A stretch of 64,000 nt of DNA. Source: Evansella caseinilytica. GTDB taxonomy: Bacteria; Bacillota; Bacilli; Bacillales; Salisediminibacteriaceae. The stretch covers positions 89,400 through 153,399 of the forward strand of contig NZ_FNPI01000014.1 of the NCBI RefSeq assembly GCF_900107275.1, written 5' to 3'. Within the stretch, counting starts at the first letter, position 1. Each line of letters opens with the position of its first letter. The notes beneath the pieces were generated by a model, which saw only the letters and a list, made by a program, of their open reading frames with translations, searched no databases and was not told the origin of the DNA. This document shows positions 8,062 through 17,020 of this stretch, piece after piece. A program made the translations under genes and the position numbers.

Positions 8062-8796
8062 ATGGGGAAAGGAATGGGGAAAGGAATATTCAAAGTGCTG
8101 CTTTTATTCTGTTGTTTGGGTGTAGGGGCTCTGTTTACTACCGCGCAGGCACAGGCAGATTCTCCGCAAAATCCTGTCATCTACTCGGATGATTTTGCAG
8201 ATGAAGAGGAACTAAACGATAAGCTTATCGAATTATTAACCGACCCCAATGTAGAGGGAGTTTCCGTTATTCATGAAGAACAATCAACCCTAAAATCATT
8301 AAACGAGCTCCGTCATCGGTCCGTTTCTGACAAAGAACAACTAGCAGAGAATAGCATCGGGATATCATCACAATCTGGACTCCCATTATGGCAATATAAA
8401 AATTACGGCTCATACCGCATTCAAAGAATACCTAATGGCAGCAACACTTACGGCCCGGTAATAAATAAAGTATCCGGAGATCCGGGAGGCACATTGAAGC
8501 TGGACTACAGCAAAAGCGTTGCTGCTTCAGCAACCAGCTCTTTTGGTCTCGATTTAAAATATGTAAATGCTGCTGTAGGATTTCATGTTACCAAAAATTA
8601 TCTAGTCTCTTATTCCGGAAACATGAAAGTCCCTAAAAAAAACAATGGAAAAAAAGTAAAAAAACTAACGATGGAAGCCAGACCGATTTTTGAAAATCGC
8701 AAAATAAGAGTATGGCATTTAGGAGAATATCAAGGCGTCACAACAGCAAAAAAACCAGTAGGTATCTATTATAAAAAAGTGTTTACATATAAATAA
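8062..8796 (+). CDS. Secreted protein of unknown family, paralog 1
   Basis: A 244-residue exported protein that I do not recognise. Residues 9-32 form a signal peptide (hydrophobic LLLFCCLGVGALFTTAQAQA, then cleavage near ADS). An acidic segment follows (DDFADEEELNDKLIELL), then a helix-breaking linker, then a C-terminal half of alternating polar and hydrophobic strands (YSKSVAASATSSFGLDLKY, NYLVSYSGNMKVP) ending KKPVGIYYKKVFTYK. The strand pattern suggests a beta-rich or envelope-acting domain; pore formation is possible but unproven. It is about 65% identical by eye to the protein at 9391. An ECF-sigma promoter precedes it. The start is ATG 8062 after GGGGGGAAAG; ATG 8074 is possible. Confidence 0.7.
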   Translation: MGKGMGKGIFKVLLLFCCLGVGALFTTAQAQADSPQNPVIYSDDFADEEELNDKLIELLTDPNVEGVSVIHEEQSTLKSLNELRHRSVSDKEQLAENSIGISSQSGLPLWQYKNYGSYRIQRIPNGSNTYGPVINKVSGDPGGTLKLDYSKSVAASATSSFGLDLKYVNAAVGFHVTKNYLVSYSGNMKVPKKNNGKKVKKLTMEARPIFENRKIRVWHLGEYQGVTTAKKPVGIYYKKVFTYK

Positions 8797-9166
8797 TTCT
8801 TCGGAAAGGGAGGATTCATCGTTTATTGGCTGGGAACATGCCGATGTAATCGTAATCGAATGGGAATTAATCACCCTGTTCGCAACTAAAATTCTTAAAA
8901 GCGCGTGTTTAATTTCAGCGGCAAGGAGAGCGGCACAGCAGTCATCTAGCAGAGGAAAGACAACAACGCGACGGTGAGATTTATCGGCGCTGTTTCCCTG
9001 ACTTTTTCACTTCCTCTATTAAAGAAATCAAAAATTAATTTTGCGCACTAACAGAATAGCCTCTATCATTAGAACAGCTCAATAACTTTGATGCTGCTGT
9101 AACTTTAGAGGGGAATCCACGCTTTCGTCACAAATTTAGAGAAAAATAGAATAATTTAGGTTTTTT
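8797..9166. other. Intergenic stretch with a partial repeat
   Basis: Between the two paralogs. About 8905-9020 contains a worn copy of the repeat that ends GGCGCTGTTTCCC...GACTTTTT, as at 36478-36612 and 59945-60095. No gene or strong terminator found. Confidence 0.35.
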
Positions 9167-9196
9167 TGAAACTAACATTGAGCTATTACGTCTATA
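9167..9196 (+). promoter_or_regulatory. ECF-sigma promoter upstream of the second secreted protein
   Basis: TGAAAC (9167-9172), 16 bp, CGTC (9189-9192). Surrounding bases (ATTACGTCTATATTATG, then a GGAATACCTTTCCACACG stretch) match those after the first promoter, so promoter, leader and gene were duplicated together. Confidence 0.7.
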
Positions 9197-9390
9197 TTAT
9201 GTATGGAATACCTTTCCACACGAATATGACGCGAAAGAGGGGAAATCAAAAACATAGTAATCTTGTGATCCTTTTTTTGTTTTCATCGTTTCACAGATAG
9301 TTGTCATACAAGCATAGCAGTCACTACATAAATTAACGGAAATCTTGTCTTTTCTAGCTATCTAATTCTAAAAAGTTGGAGGCAAAAGTA

Positions 9391-10107
9391 ATGAATTTGA
9401 AAATTAAAGCACTATTGTTTTTCTGTTGTTTGGTTGGAGGAGCGCTTTTTACCACCACACAAGTATTGGCAGATTCTCCCGAAAATCCTGTCATCTATGC
9501 GGAAGATTTCGCAGATGAAGAGGAATTGTATGAAAAGGTTACCGAATTGTTAAACGATCCCAATGTAGAGGGAGTTTCTGTTATCAATGAAGAACAATCA
9601 ACCCCAGGATCATTAAACGAACTAACTGCTGGGTCCGTTGCTAGCAGAGAACAAGTATCAGAGAATAACGTTGGTATACTTTCAGCATGGCTGCGTCCAG
9701 GACAATATAGAACCCACGGTCCTTATCGTATTCAAAGAATTAATAATGGTAAGGACACTTATGGCTCTACAATAAATAAAGTAGCTGGTGATCCAGGTGT
9801 TACGATAAAGCTGGATTACAGCAAAAGTGTTGCCGCTTCACACACTAGTACATTTGGCCTCGATTTAAAATATGTAAATGCTGCTGTGGGCTTCAACACT
9901 ACCCGTAGTTATACAGTCTCTTATTCTGGAAGCATTAAAGTTCCTAAAAAAAACAATGGGAAAAAAGTGAAAAGATTAACGATGGAAGCTAAACCTATTT
10001 TTGAAAATAGGCATTTGAGAGTTTGGCATAAACGCGAATATAAAGGTGTAACAACAGCAAAAAAACCAGTAGGTATCTACTATAAAAAAGTGTTTACATA
10101 TAAATAA
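9391..10107 (+). CDS. Secreted protein of unknown family, paralog 2
   Basis: A 238-residue exported paralog of the protein at 8062. A signal peptide spans about residues 1-27 (LKIKALLFFCCLVGGALFTT). The acidic segment (YAEDFADEEELYEKVTELL) and the beta-rich C-terminal half are conserved, and the last 15 residues are identical. The middle, about residues 60-110, diverges most. The ATG at 9391 follows TTGGAGGC with normal spacing. Between this gene and the ABC operon lie a hairpin terminator and a third ECF-type promoter. Together the pair may be the product guarded or exported by that transporter, or envelope-stress effectors; the sequence does not decide. Confidence 0.7.
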   Translation: MNLKIKALLFFCCLVGGALFTTTQVLADSPENPVIYAEDFADEEELYEKVTELLNDPNVEGVSVINEEQSTPGSLNELTAGSVASREQVSENNVGILSAWLRPGQYRTHGPYRIQRINNGKDTYGSTINKVAGDPGVTIKLDYSKSVAASHTSTFGLDLKYVNAAVGFNTTRSYTVSYSGSIKVPKKNNGKKVKRLTMEAKPIFENRHLRVWHKREYKGVTTAKKPVGIYYKKVFTYK

Positions 10108-10293
10108 GTTTGCCCTTATTTATATAACAAGAAGTATAGACTTGGAAATCTTATATGGAACTGCGGCGGGCATGATAGCATGAAATAGCGAAAGTGGCTT
10201 GGCAAGTGTGTCATGCCCGCATAGGCTCCACATTTAATCGACTATGTTTTTATGATTTTTTCGCTATTCTCATACCAAAGCCTGTTGCTCATT

Positions 10294-10326
10294 ATACCAA
10301 CCGGGTTATTTCTGTTGGTATTTTTT
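10294..10326 (+). terminator. Rho-independent terminator after the second secreted protein
   Basis: ATACCAAC and GTTGGTAT form a perfect 8-bp stem around about a dozen bases, followed by TTTTTT. It lies about 190 bp past the stop. A second, larger hairpin (GCGGGCATGA, complement at 10211-10220) lies between. The rest of 10108-10550 holds no gene I can support. Confidence 0.65.
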
Positions 10327-10551
10327 CCGTACAAAATTTTAACACTTTACCCAGCGCGAAAAATACAGTTAATATAAATAACATGTAAAACGCCCATACA
10401 ACCAACACTAAAGTAATAGTATAATAGATTCAGCATTTGGAATAATTTTGTCCTTAGGGAAAGGAAGATTCGAGAAAAAACTATGTTAAAAAAAAGGGCG
10501 AACACCTTTGTTAATATAGTTTTGAAAAGGATAGAGGAGTGTGAAAATTTT

Positions 10552-10585
10552 CGAAACGAAAGTCGGAGATCTAACGTCTATATAA
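10552..10585 (+). promoter_or_regulatory. ECF-sigma-like promoter of the ABC/PASTA operon
   Basis: CGAAAC (one mismatch to TGAAAC, 10552-10557), 17 bp, CGTC (10575-10578) followed by TATATAATG, 45-50 bp before the permease start. It matches the promoters at 7739 and 9167 in the AACGTCTATA core, suggesting a shared sigma factor. Confidence 0.55.
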
Positions 10586-10628
10586 TGGTACATAAATGTT
10601 ATTTATTTATTTTGAGGAGGTTTGTCAA

Positions 10629-12143
10629 TTGAATTTTTTCAAACGCGGAATGCTGAGCATTACAAGAAAAAAAGGGAAGTCGCTTATTTTATTGGCCGTC
10701 ATTTTTGTATTAGGGAACTTAATTTCCGGAGCGATATCGATTCAGCAGGCTACCGGCAATGCAGAGTCGGCGGTGAAAGAGAAACTCGGAACGGCAGCCG
10801 TAATTGAGCTTGATCACGAAGCTTTCGACGAAGTGTGGAGTACACTATCAGATGCTGAAAGACAGAAGTTCACGATGGACAACTTAAAGCCTGAGCTGAT
10901 TAAACAAATCGGGGAACTGTCCTATGTAAAGTATTATGACTTTAACTTTACCGACATGTTGGGATCGAAAACTCTCCAATACTATCATGGGGAGGATATG
11001 GAAGACGCCGTAATGTCCTATTCAGACGGTGACGGTATGGAGCATTTTTCGTTTAAAGGCATCAACTATGCACCTGTCCTTGATTTTGAAGAACAGAAAG
11101 GAAAGCTGGTTGACGGCCGCGTCTTTAACCCGGAGGAAGTAGAAAACGGCTCTACCGTCGCCATTATTTCTAAAAAATTGGCGGAACAGAACAATCTTCA
11201 TGTTGGCGATACATTCGTAATGACTAATCAAGTGGAGTATTATGATGAGAAGAAACAAGAAGAACAAATCGTTGAATCACGGGATCTTGTATTAGAAATT
11301 ATCGGTTTATTCGAACCTCAGACATTAAAAGAAAATGACGACTCAGAAGAAGATAAAAATAACGGCGGAATGTACGACTTTATGGATATCGAATATCAAA
11401 ATACGATCTACGTCCCTAATGACGTTCTCTTGAGTGAAAGCAAGTTTTGGCAGGATGCTTACATGGAAGCTTTAAGAGAAAATGAGCCGGAATACGCAGC
11501 ATTGATGGAACAAGAAGATGATCAATTCATCAATTACACCCCGATTTATGTGTTGAACAGTCCGGAAGACATGGAAGCATTTGAGGAAGAGGTAACGCCG
11601 CTGCTGCCGGATTACTATACAGTACGCAAAGCAACCGATCATTATGACAGTATTTCAGCGCCGGTTGAATCGATGTCCAAGCTGTCCAATTATGTGCTGA
11701 TTGCCTCCATCGCCGCCACGGTCTTGATTATCGGCCTCGTTGTCCTGCTGTTCCTCCGCGACCGCAAGCGTGAGCTGGGGATTTATTTGTCCCTTGGAGA
11801 ACGTCGCGGACGGGTTGTCGGGCAAATTTTAATTGAAGTCATTGTTATTGCAATCATCGGTATCACCCTGTCCTTGTTCAGCGGAAATTACCTGGCTCAA
11901 GGGGTATCTGATACAATGATCAACGCGGAAAACAGTCAAAGCGATGACGACTATTTTATGTATTACGGGGATCCTCTGCAATCCGATTTAACAGTGGACG
12001 ATGTGGTTGCCGCATATGAAGTGAAGCTTGATTCCAGCTACATACTCCTCTTCTATGCTGTCGGGCTTGCTACTATTCTCGTATCGACGATTATTCCGCT
12101 GATTTATATCGTCCGGCTGAATCCAAGAAAGATAATGATGTAA
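10629..12143 (+). CDS. FtsX/MacB-type ABC transporter permease
   Basis: A 504-residue permease. One membrane helix near residues 17-38 (SLILLAVIFVLGNLISGAIS) is followed by a large extracytoplasmic domain of about 320 residues, acidic and with no repeats, then three C-terminal helices. The cytoplasmic loop RDRKRELGIYLSLGERR is the coupling motif typical of FtsX/MacB/BceB relatives. Such permeases transmit mechanical force or extract peptides and lipids from the membrane instead of classic import. The start is TTG 10629 after TGAGGAGG, preferred over ATG 10596, which precedes that ribosome site. It forms an operon with the ATPase (33 bp gap) and the PASTA protein. Confidence 0.85.
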   Translation: MNFFKRGMLSITRKKGKSLILLAVIFVLGNLISGAISIQQATGNAESAVKEKLGTAAVIELDHEAFDEVWSTLSDAERQKFTMDNLKPELIKQIGELSYVKYYDFNFTDMLGSKTLQYYHGEDMEDAVMSYSDGDGMEHFSFKGINYAPVLDFEEQKGKLVDGRVFNPEEVENGSTVAIISKKLAEQNNLHVGDTFVMTNQVEYYDEKKQEEQIVESRDLVLEIIGLFEPQTLKENDDSEEDKNNGGMYDFMDIEYQNTIYVPNDVLLSESKFWQDAYMEALRENEPEYAALMEQEDDQFINYTPIYVLNSPEDMEAFEEEVTPLLPDYYTVRKATDHYDSISAPVESMSKLSNYVLIASIAATVLIIGLVVLLFLRDRKRELGIYLSLGERRGRVVGQILIEVIVIAIIGITLSLFSGNYLAQGVSDTMINAENSQSDDDYFMYYGDPLQSDLTVDDVVAAYEVKLDSSYILLFYAVGLATILVSTIIPLIYIVRLNPRKIMM

Positions 12144-12176
12144 TACAACATCCTTTAAATAGAAAGGTGAGGAACG

Positions 12177-12848
12177 ATGATACTAGAAGCCAAAGAACTA
12201 AACTATTATTATCAGGATGGCGAAAATCGCCGTTACATTTTGAAAAATACGAGTGTCGGTTTTGAAAAAGGGAAATTTTACACGATTTTGGGACAATCAG
12301 GTTCAGGAAAAACAACCTTCCTGTCACTCATCAGTGCCCTTGATACCCCGAAAAGCGGGACGGTGCTATTCAACGATCAAGACATAAAGCAAATCGGCTA
12401 CGAAAAATACCGCCGCAATAATGTAGGCATCATTTTCCAAAGCTATAATCTGATTCCAACGTTAACTGCCGTAGAAAACGTCCTCGTTCCGATGGCGATA
12501 ACGGAAAATCAATTGCCGGAAGACAAAAAAGCTGTTGCCTATAACTTACTGGATTATATCGGCATTGTAAAAAGCAAAGCAGACCGCCCTGTTAACAAGC
12601 TTTCCGGGGGAGAACAGCAACGTGTTGCCATTGCCAGAGCACTGGCAACGAATGTGGAGCTGATTCTCGCCGATGAGCCGACCGGAAACCTTGATGAAGA
12701 AATGGAACAGGAAATCGTCGATATTTTTAAAAAGCTCGCACATGAACATGAAAAATGCGTTATTGTAGTAACCCATTCCAACGAAATCGCTCAGCAGTCC
12801 GATCAGACATTCTATCTTAAGAAAGGCGTTTTGACCGCCCATGAGTGA
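12177..12848 (+). CDS. ABC transporter ATPase (MacB/LolD type)
   Basis: A 223-residue ATP-binding subunit. The Walker A is GQSGSGKTT near residue 39, the signature [15 protein letters not shown], and Walker [15 protein letters not shown], with switch His in VVTHSNE. The GNLD after Walker B places it among the LolD/MacB/FtsE-like ATPases that work with FtsX-type permeases. It has an AGGTGAGG site before ATG 12177. Its last codons overlap the start of the PASTA gene by 8 bp, so the three genes are translated together. Confidence 0.95.
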   Translation: MILEAKELNYYYQDGENRRYILKNTSVGFEKGKFYTILGQSGSGKTTFLSLISALDTPKSGTVLFNDQDIKQIGYEKYRRNNVGIIFQSYNLIPTLTAVENVLVPMAITENQLPEDKKAVAYNLLDYIGIVKSKADRPVNKLSGGEQQRVAIARALATNVELILADEPTGNLDEEMEQEIVDIFKKLAHEHEKCVIVVTHSNEIAQQSDQTFYLKKGVLTAHE

Positions 12849-14328
12849 TTTTTTATCAAAATTCGATAAGGAAAAATACAGCGATTTTGTGGAAGAGCAA
12901 GAAAAAAACGGAGCGAAGGGCAAGCGAAAAACAGCTAAGCCATCCGAAGACAAGGCAGAGGTAGACAAGGGCGCCTCCGCCTCCCCTTCTCCGGAAAATG
13001 CCGTCAGCCGCAAGGAAGAAAGCGTTGTTGCCGCGACTTCCGAAACGCTGCCGTCGGCTTCAAACAACCAGCGGCGGTATGACTCACAGGAAGAATTGGA
13101 GATTGATCCGACATATAAGAGAAGAAAGCGCCGCAGGTTACTGCTGATCATTGCCGGCTCTGTTGTTGCTTGCGCCTTGCTTTTTTGGGTTTACTACAGC
13201 ATGGTTCATGTGGAGATGGAAGATTTCGTAGATAAGCCTGTTTCCGATGCCCGTACCTGGGCAAGCGAAAACGGCGTGGAAATTGAGCTGAAGCAAGAAT
13301 ACAGCATGGAATATGACGCAAACCAAATTATTTCTCAAAGTGTCCCTGCGGGCGACAATGTCCGCAAAGGCAAGACGATTACTTTTGTCAGCAGCATCGG
13401 GGCAGATCCGGAAGAAGTGCTTCCGCTGCCTGATTTCTCAGAGATGACCAGCGGGGAAATCGACACCTGGATAGAAGAAAATAAGGCAGAAAATCTCAAG
13501 CTCGTCGCTGAATTCAGCGACGACGTGGAAGACGGAGAGTTCCTCCGGCTGGAAATCCGCGACAGCAGCATTTCAGAGGAAGAGTATCGTCGGAAAGACA
13601 ATGCAGCCGTTTATGTATCCAAAGGGAAAGAAGTGTTTGAAAAAAACATTACCGTGCCTGATTTTAAGGGAAAACCTCGAGCGGAAGTGGAACAATGGGC
13701 CGAATCCAACAATATCGAGATGAAATATGAAGAGAAGGACTCCAACAGCGTGGAACCGGATATGATCATCAGCCAGAGTATCGAGCCCGATGAAAAAGTT
13801 GCAAAAAAGGATAAAATGAAAGTCGTTGTTTCTCTCGGCAAGGCAACGGTTGTGCCGAATTTCAACGAACTTATGCCAGATGAAGCGGCAAGCGCACCGG
13901 GCCTGATGGTAACGGTAAAGCAGCGCTTCCACGCCAATGTTGCTTACGGCAGGCTGATTTCTCAATCGATTGAGGCGGACACGAAGCTCACGGAACAAGA
14001 CGAAAGCGATATTACTGTCGTCTATTCGGAAGGAAAACCTTATTTAAGGGATTACCGCGGGCAACTGGAAGGCGATCTCCCAAGGCTGTTTTTCGAAGAC
14101 TATCAGTCAAAAGGAGCTAACATTACTTACACAGTTAAATATGTTGATTCTCCTGAAATCAAAGGAACCGTCGTTGGCATGAGCGCGTTTAACCAGTACG
14201 TTCCAATGACATATACAGTAGAGATCAGTGTCAGCAAAAACGCTTCCGCCTCACCGACAGCTTCCATCCCTGACGACATTGATTTCGATGACGATGATGA
14301 CTTTAACGATGCGGATGGGAAAGAATAA
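12841..14328 (+). CDS. Membrane-anchored PASTA-domain protein of an ABC operon
   Basis: A 495-residue protein with an unusual plan. Residues 1-99 are a charged, low-complexity cytoplasmic region with KRRKRRR just before a single membrane helix (about 100-120). The outside part has PASTA-like repeats: VEMEDFVDKPVSDARTWASE near 124, a second near 205, ITVPDFKGKPRAEVEQWAES near 274, and weaker ones after. The repeated NQIISQSVPAG/DMIISQSIEP/GRLISQSIEAD motif marks their ends. The tail is an acidic DDIDFDDDDDFND stretch. PASTA domains usually sense peptidoglycan or lipid II in Ser/Thr kinases; here there is no kinase. It is translationally coupled to the ATPase, so it may be a sensor or substrate-capture arm of the transporter (inference). 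Confidence 0.8.
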   Translation: MSDFLSKFDKEKYSDFVEEQEKNGAKGKRKTAKPSEDKAEVDKGASASPSPENAVSRKEESVVAATSETLPSASNNQRRYDSQEELEIDPTYKRRKRRRLLLIIAGSVVACALLFWVYYSMVHVEMEDFVDKPVSDARTWASENGVEIELKQEYSMEYDANQIISQSVPAGDNVRKGKTITFVSSIGADPEEVLPLPDFSEMTSGEIDTWIEENKAENLKLVAEFSDDVEDGEFLRLEIRDSSISEEEYRRKDNAAVYVSKGKEVFEKNITVPDFKGKPRAEVEQWAESNNIEMKYEEKDSNSVEPDMIISQSIEPDEKVAKKDKMKVVVSLGKATVVPNFNELMPDEAASAPGLMVTVKQRFHANVAYGRLISQSIEADTKLTEQDESDITVVYSEGKPYLRDYRGQLEGDLPRLFFEDYQSKGANITYTVKYVDSPEIKGTVVGMSAFNQYVPMTYTVEISVSKNASASPTASIPDDIDFDDDDDFNDADGKE

Positions 14329-14398
14329 ATTCGCGGCGCCGCTAAGTATTTAAACCATCACCGCACAAAGGAAAATGAATCGGCTTTCTCTCCATCAT

Positions 14399-14436
14399 AC
14401 CGGCGTTGCCCATATTCAACGGGCGGCGCCGGTTTG
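14399..14436 (+). terminator. GC-rich terminator after the ABC/PASTA operon
   Basis: ACCGGCGTTGCCC (14399-14411) pairs with GGGCGGCGCCGGT (14421-14433), one mismatch, then TTTGTC. A near-identical perfect version lies at 15293-15327, so this segment was duplicated with the lipoprotein genes. Confidence 0.7.
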
Positions 14437-14592
14437 TCATTATCTCCCCCCTGCACCCTCACCGCCTGTCTCTTTGCTGATACACTCCCAGAACACGTAG
14501 ATTCCATCATAAAAAACTGGTACTTCTACCTATTTTATCTATACAAATACTATGATACTATTTTTGCTGAAACTTACAACGGAGGGATAACA

Positions 14593-15174
14593 TTGATAAA
14601 AATCATCAAGCCAATTTTTTTTGTTATGCTCGCATTAACGATGTCAGCATGTAGCTCCGAGAAAGAAGCAGAGCAGCCGAAGCAGGGGGAACAGACAGAT
14701 CAAACACAACAAACAGACGACTCAGACCAAGGAAAGCAAACGGAGGAGACCGACCAATCTGACCAGACAGAGCAAACAACAGACCAGTCCTCTCCTGTAG
14801 AAACAATCAAAAGCCTTTATAACGCTGCATTAAACGACGATTTTGATACGTTTTCGCAATTAATTACTGATAATGCAGATGCCATAATCGACGAATATGA
14901 GATTGAGATTGCCTTTGACAATGTAAAATCACATCTAGCGGATACTGGCGGCCTCGCTAGCCTCCAGTTTACCGAACTCAAGCGAGACGAGCTTGTCGCC
15001 GAATTCACAGAGCATACTGATGATGTGTTCGGCGAGGATTGGATCATGATCATGGAAGATTTTCAGAATGAATACGAGCTAGTTCATCTCTGGGTGTTAA
15101 AAAAAATCGACGGACTTTACTATATTTTTGGATATGATGAATTTGATAAAGAGGGCTTTCTTGAAAATTACTAA
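14593..15174 (+). CDS. Lipoprotein of unknown function, copy 1
   Basis: A 193-residue lipoprotein. The start is TTG 14593 after GGAGGG. A signal peptide ends in the lipobox LTMSAC, so Cys18 should be lipidated and the protein anchored outside. Residues 20-60 form a Gln/Thr/Asp-rich linker with repeated (E)TDQ(S/T) units. The C-terminal domain starts at SPVETIKSLYNAALNDDFDT and includes FGEDWIMIMEDFQNE and LVHLWVLKKIDGLYYIFG. This resembles the NTF2-like lipoproteins with a helical start and a final sheet, but I cannot name the family. A tandem copy follows at 15498. Confidence 0.75.
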   Translation: MIKIIKPIFFVMLALTMSACSSEKEAEQPKQGEQTDQTQQTDDSDQGKQTEETDQSDQTEQTTDQSSPVETIKSLYNAALNDDFDTFSQLITDNADAIIDEYEIEIAFDNVKSHLADTGGLASLQFTELKRDELVAEFTEHTDDVFGEDWIMIMEDFQNEYELVHLWVLKKIDGLYYIFGYDEFDKEGFLENY

Positions 15175-15292
15175 AAACTGACTGCATCTAGCTCCCAGAG
15201 ATATCAAAGCAATCTTTTTTGTAATAACGGTTAAAAAAACATGCGATGCGGTAGCCGGTTCCAAAAACAAACCGGCCTTCTCTGCCGCAAAT

Positions 15293-15335
15293 ACCGGCGC
15301 CGCCCAAATGCAACGGGCGGCGCCGGTTTGTCGTT
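15293..15335 (+). terminator. GC-rich terminator after lipoprotein copy 1
   Basis: ACCGGCGCCGCCC (15293-15305) and GGGCGGCGCCGGT (15315-15327) make a perfect 13-bp stem, followed by TTTGTCGTTGTC. It mirrors the terminator at 14399. Confidence 0.8.
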
Positions 15336-15497
15336 GTCTCCCCCAGCACCATGACTACCTGTATCTTTACCGTGAATCCCCTCCGTCCGGATTCCGTAAG
15401 GAAAATTATTCATAGTAATATATACCTATATATATCTATTTTCACTTTCGGTACTATGGTACTATGTCTTTTTAAAACTAACATCGGAGGGATTACA

Positions 15498-15959
15498 TTG
15501 AAAAAAGCAGTTATACCAGTTTTGTTCATCATTCTCACATTAATCATTTCTGCATGCTCGGGGGAAAAAGCGAAGCAATCCTCGCCTGAAGCAGCTATCA
15601 AAAGCTTATACACCGCAGCATTGAACAATGATTTAGATACATTTACGAAAATCATATCCAATCATGAAGACTTTGACAGCTACTACGTTCAAGATGCATT
15701 GGACGCGGTGAAAGCACATATCGTTGAATACGGCGGAGTCAGCAACTTGAAAATCACTGAAATCAAGAGAAAAGATCTGCTCGACGAAGCCGCTGAAGAT
15801 CTTGATTATTGGTTCGGTGAAGACTGGAGCATGGTCATGGAAGATTACCAAGACGAAGACGACCTTGTCCACTTATGGCTTCTGAAAAAAGTAGACGGTC
15901 TTTACTATGTCATTGCAAGTGAAGAATTTTATAAAGAGGAGTTTCTCAAGAAGTATTAA
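15498..15959 (+). CDS. Lipoprotein of unknown function, copy 2
   Basis: A 153-residue paralog of the gene at 14593, with TTG start after CGGAGGG and lipobox LIISAC. It lacks the long Gln/Thr/Asp linker: the conserved domain (SPEAAIKSLYTAALNNDLDT, FGEDWSMVMEDYQDE, LVHLWLLKKVDGLYYVIA) begins about 12 residues after the lipid Cys. The linker in copy 1 therefore looks like a later expansion. Upstream bases (ACTATGTC...ACTAACATCGGAGGGATTACATTG) also match those of copy 1. Its role is unknown; position after the envelope operon hints at envelope duty. Confidence 0.75.
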   Translation: MKKAVIPVLFIILTLIISACSGEKAKQSSPEAAIKSLYTAALNNDLDTFTKIISNHEDFDSYYVQDALDAVKAHIVEYGGVSNLKITEIKRKDLLDEAAEDLDYWFGEDWSMVMEDYQDEDDLVHLWLLKKVDGLYYVIASEEFYKEEFLKKY

Positions 15960-15974
15960 CACAAGCAACTACAA

Positions 15975-16016
15975 GCCGGCGAACAGGAGCGCGCGTTTCC
16001 TGTCCGCCAGCTTTGT
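15975..16016. terminator. Hairpin between convergent lipoprotein and AraC genes
   Basis: GGCGAACAGGA (15978-15988) pairs with TCCTGTCCGCC (15998-16008), one mismatch, around GCGCGCGTT. It lies between two convergent genes and could serve both. Confidence 0.5.
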
Positions 16017-16052
16017 TCACCTTCTGTATCCCGCCCCGATACCGGAAGAAGC

Positions 16053-16940
16053 TTACCGGATCACCAGCCGGTTAAATGGAACAGAATGCTTATTTCTGCG
16101 GAATTCTCCCGGAGATATGCCTACGATTCTGCGAAAAACTTTATTAAAATAATTATCATTCGCATAGCCGACCTTGACGGCGATTTCCTTGATTGGATCA
16201 TTGGAATAGCTGAGCAATTCGAAGGCTTTTTCCAGCCTCACCTTCGTCAAATACTGTACTGGTGTCATGTTCATCATTTCCCGGAAGCGTTTAATTAAAT
16301 AATATTTTGAGATGCCCGCAGCGGAGGCGATTTCCTCCACGGTCAAAGGGGTTGCGTAGTAGGCTTGAATGAAATGAACCGCTCTGGCGATGCTGTCTGG
16401 CAAATTTTCGCTCGTTTTGAACTGGCGGAAATACCGGTAGCATTCCATAATAAACGCGTATGCCCGGGAGGAGGCGTAATAGTGATCAATCAGATTTTGA
16501 TCATGCGCCTGCTGGTAAATGGAAAACACATCCTTGATAAGCCATGTGTCCCGCGGTATGCTCACTACATGCCCGAATTGTCCAGTGATATTTTTCCAGC
16601 AAAGCGCGGCAGCCGGCCCCGTTAACGTCAAAAAGATGAATTCCCAGCCGCCGCTTTCTTTTGGCAAGTAATAGCAGTGGTCGCCGGGAACACCCACCAT
16701 AAACGCCTGACCCGCCTGCAATTTATACGTTCTTCCACCGACGTCGATCGCCCCTTCCCCTGCAAGCGTATATTGAAAAATAAAGTTTTCGTGTTCTCCC
16801 CTTTTTCTGCCGTCCCAATAATAGGAGGTTGACGTTACGTTATCTCTGCCGACAACGTAAATATCCACATGCGTTTCCGCAGTTTTATCGTGAGTCCGAA
16901 AGCCGATTGTTTCATAAAAAGGTTGCTGATTATTCACCAA
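16053..16940 (-). CDS. AraC-family regulator, likely for alpha-galactoside use
   Basis: A 295-residue regulator. The N-terminal part (about 40-110) is a cupin-like sugar-sensing domain (FIFQYTLAGEGAIDVGG, YKLQAGQAFMVGVPGDHC). The C-terminal 100 residues have two helix-turn-helix motifs: VEEIASAAGISKYYLIKRFR and IKEIAVKVGYANDNYFNKVF, ending with the family's GISPGEFRR. It is divergent from the GH4 alpha-galactosidase gene with about 125 bp between the starts. This layout matches MsmR/RafR-type activators. Start is TTG 16940 or GTG 16937 after GTGAGGG. No sugar transporter is adjacent. Confidence 0.85.
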   Translation of the reverse strand: MVNNQQPFYETIGFRTHDKTAETHVDIYVVGRDNVTSTSYYWDGRKRGEHENFIFQYTLAGEGAIDVGGRTYKLQAGQAFMVGVPGDHCYYLPKESGGWEFIFLTLTGPAAALCWKNITGQFGHVVSIPRDTWLIKDVFSIYQQAHDQNLIDHYYASSRAYAFIMECYRYFRQFKTSENLPDSIARAVHFIQAYYATPLTVEEIASAAGISKYYLIKRFREMMNMTPVQYLTKVRLEKAFELLSYSNDPIKEIAVKVGYANDNYFNKVFRRIVGISPGEFRRNKHSVPFNRLVIR

Positions 16941-17020
16941 TATTTTACCCTCACTTCACACCATATTACCATTGATCGTTTATACGGTTAGATTTAACAT
17001 TGATTATAGAGGAATAATCC

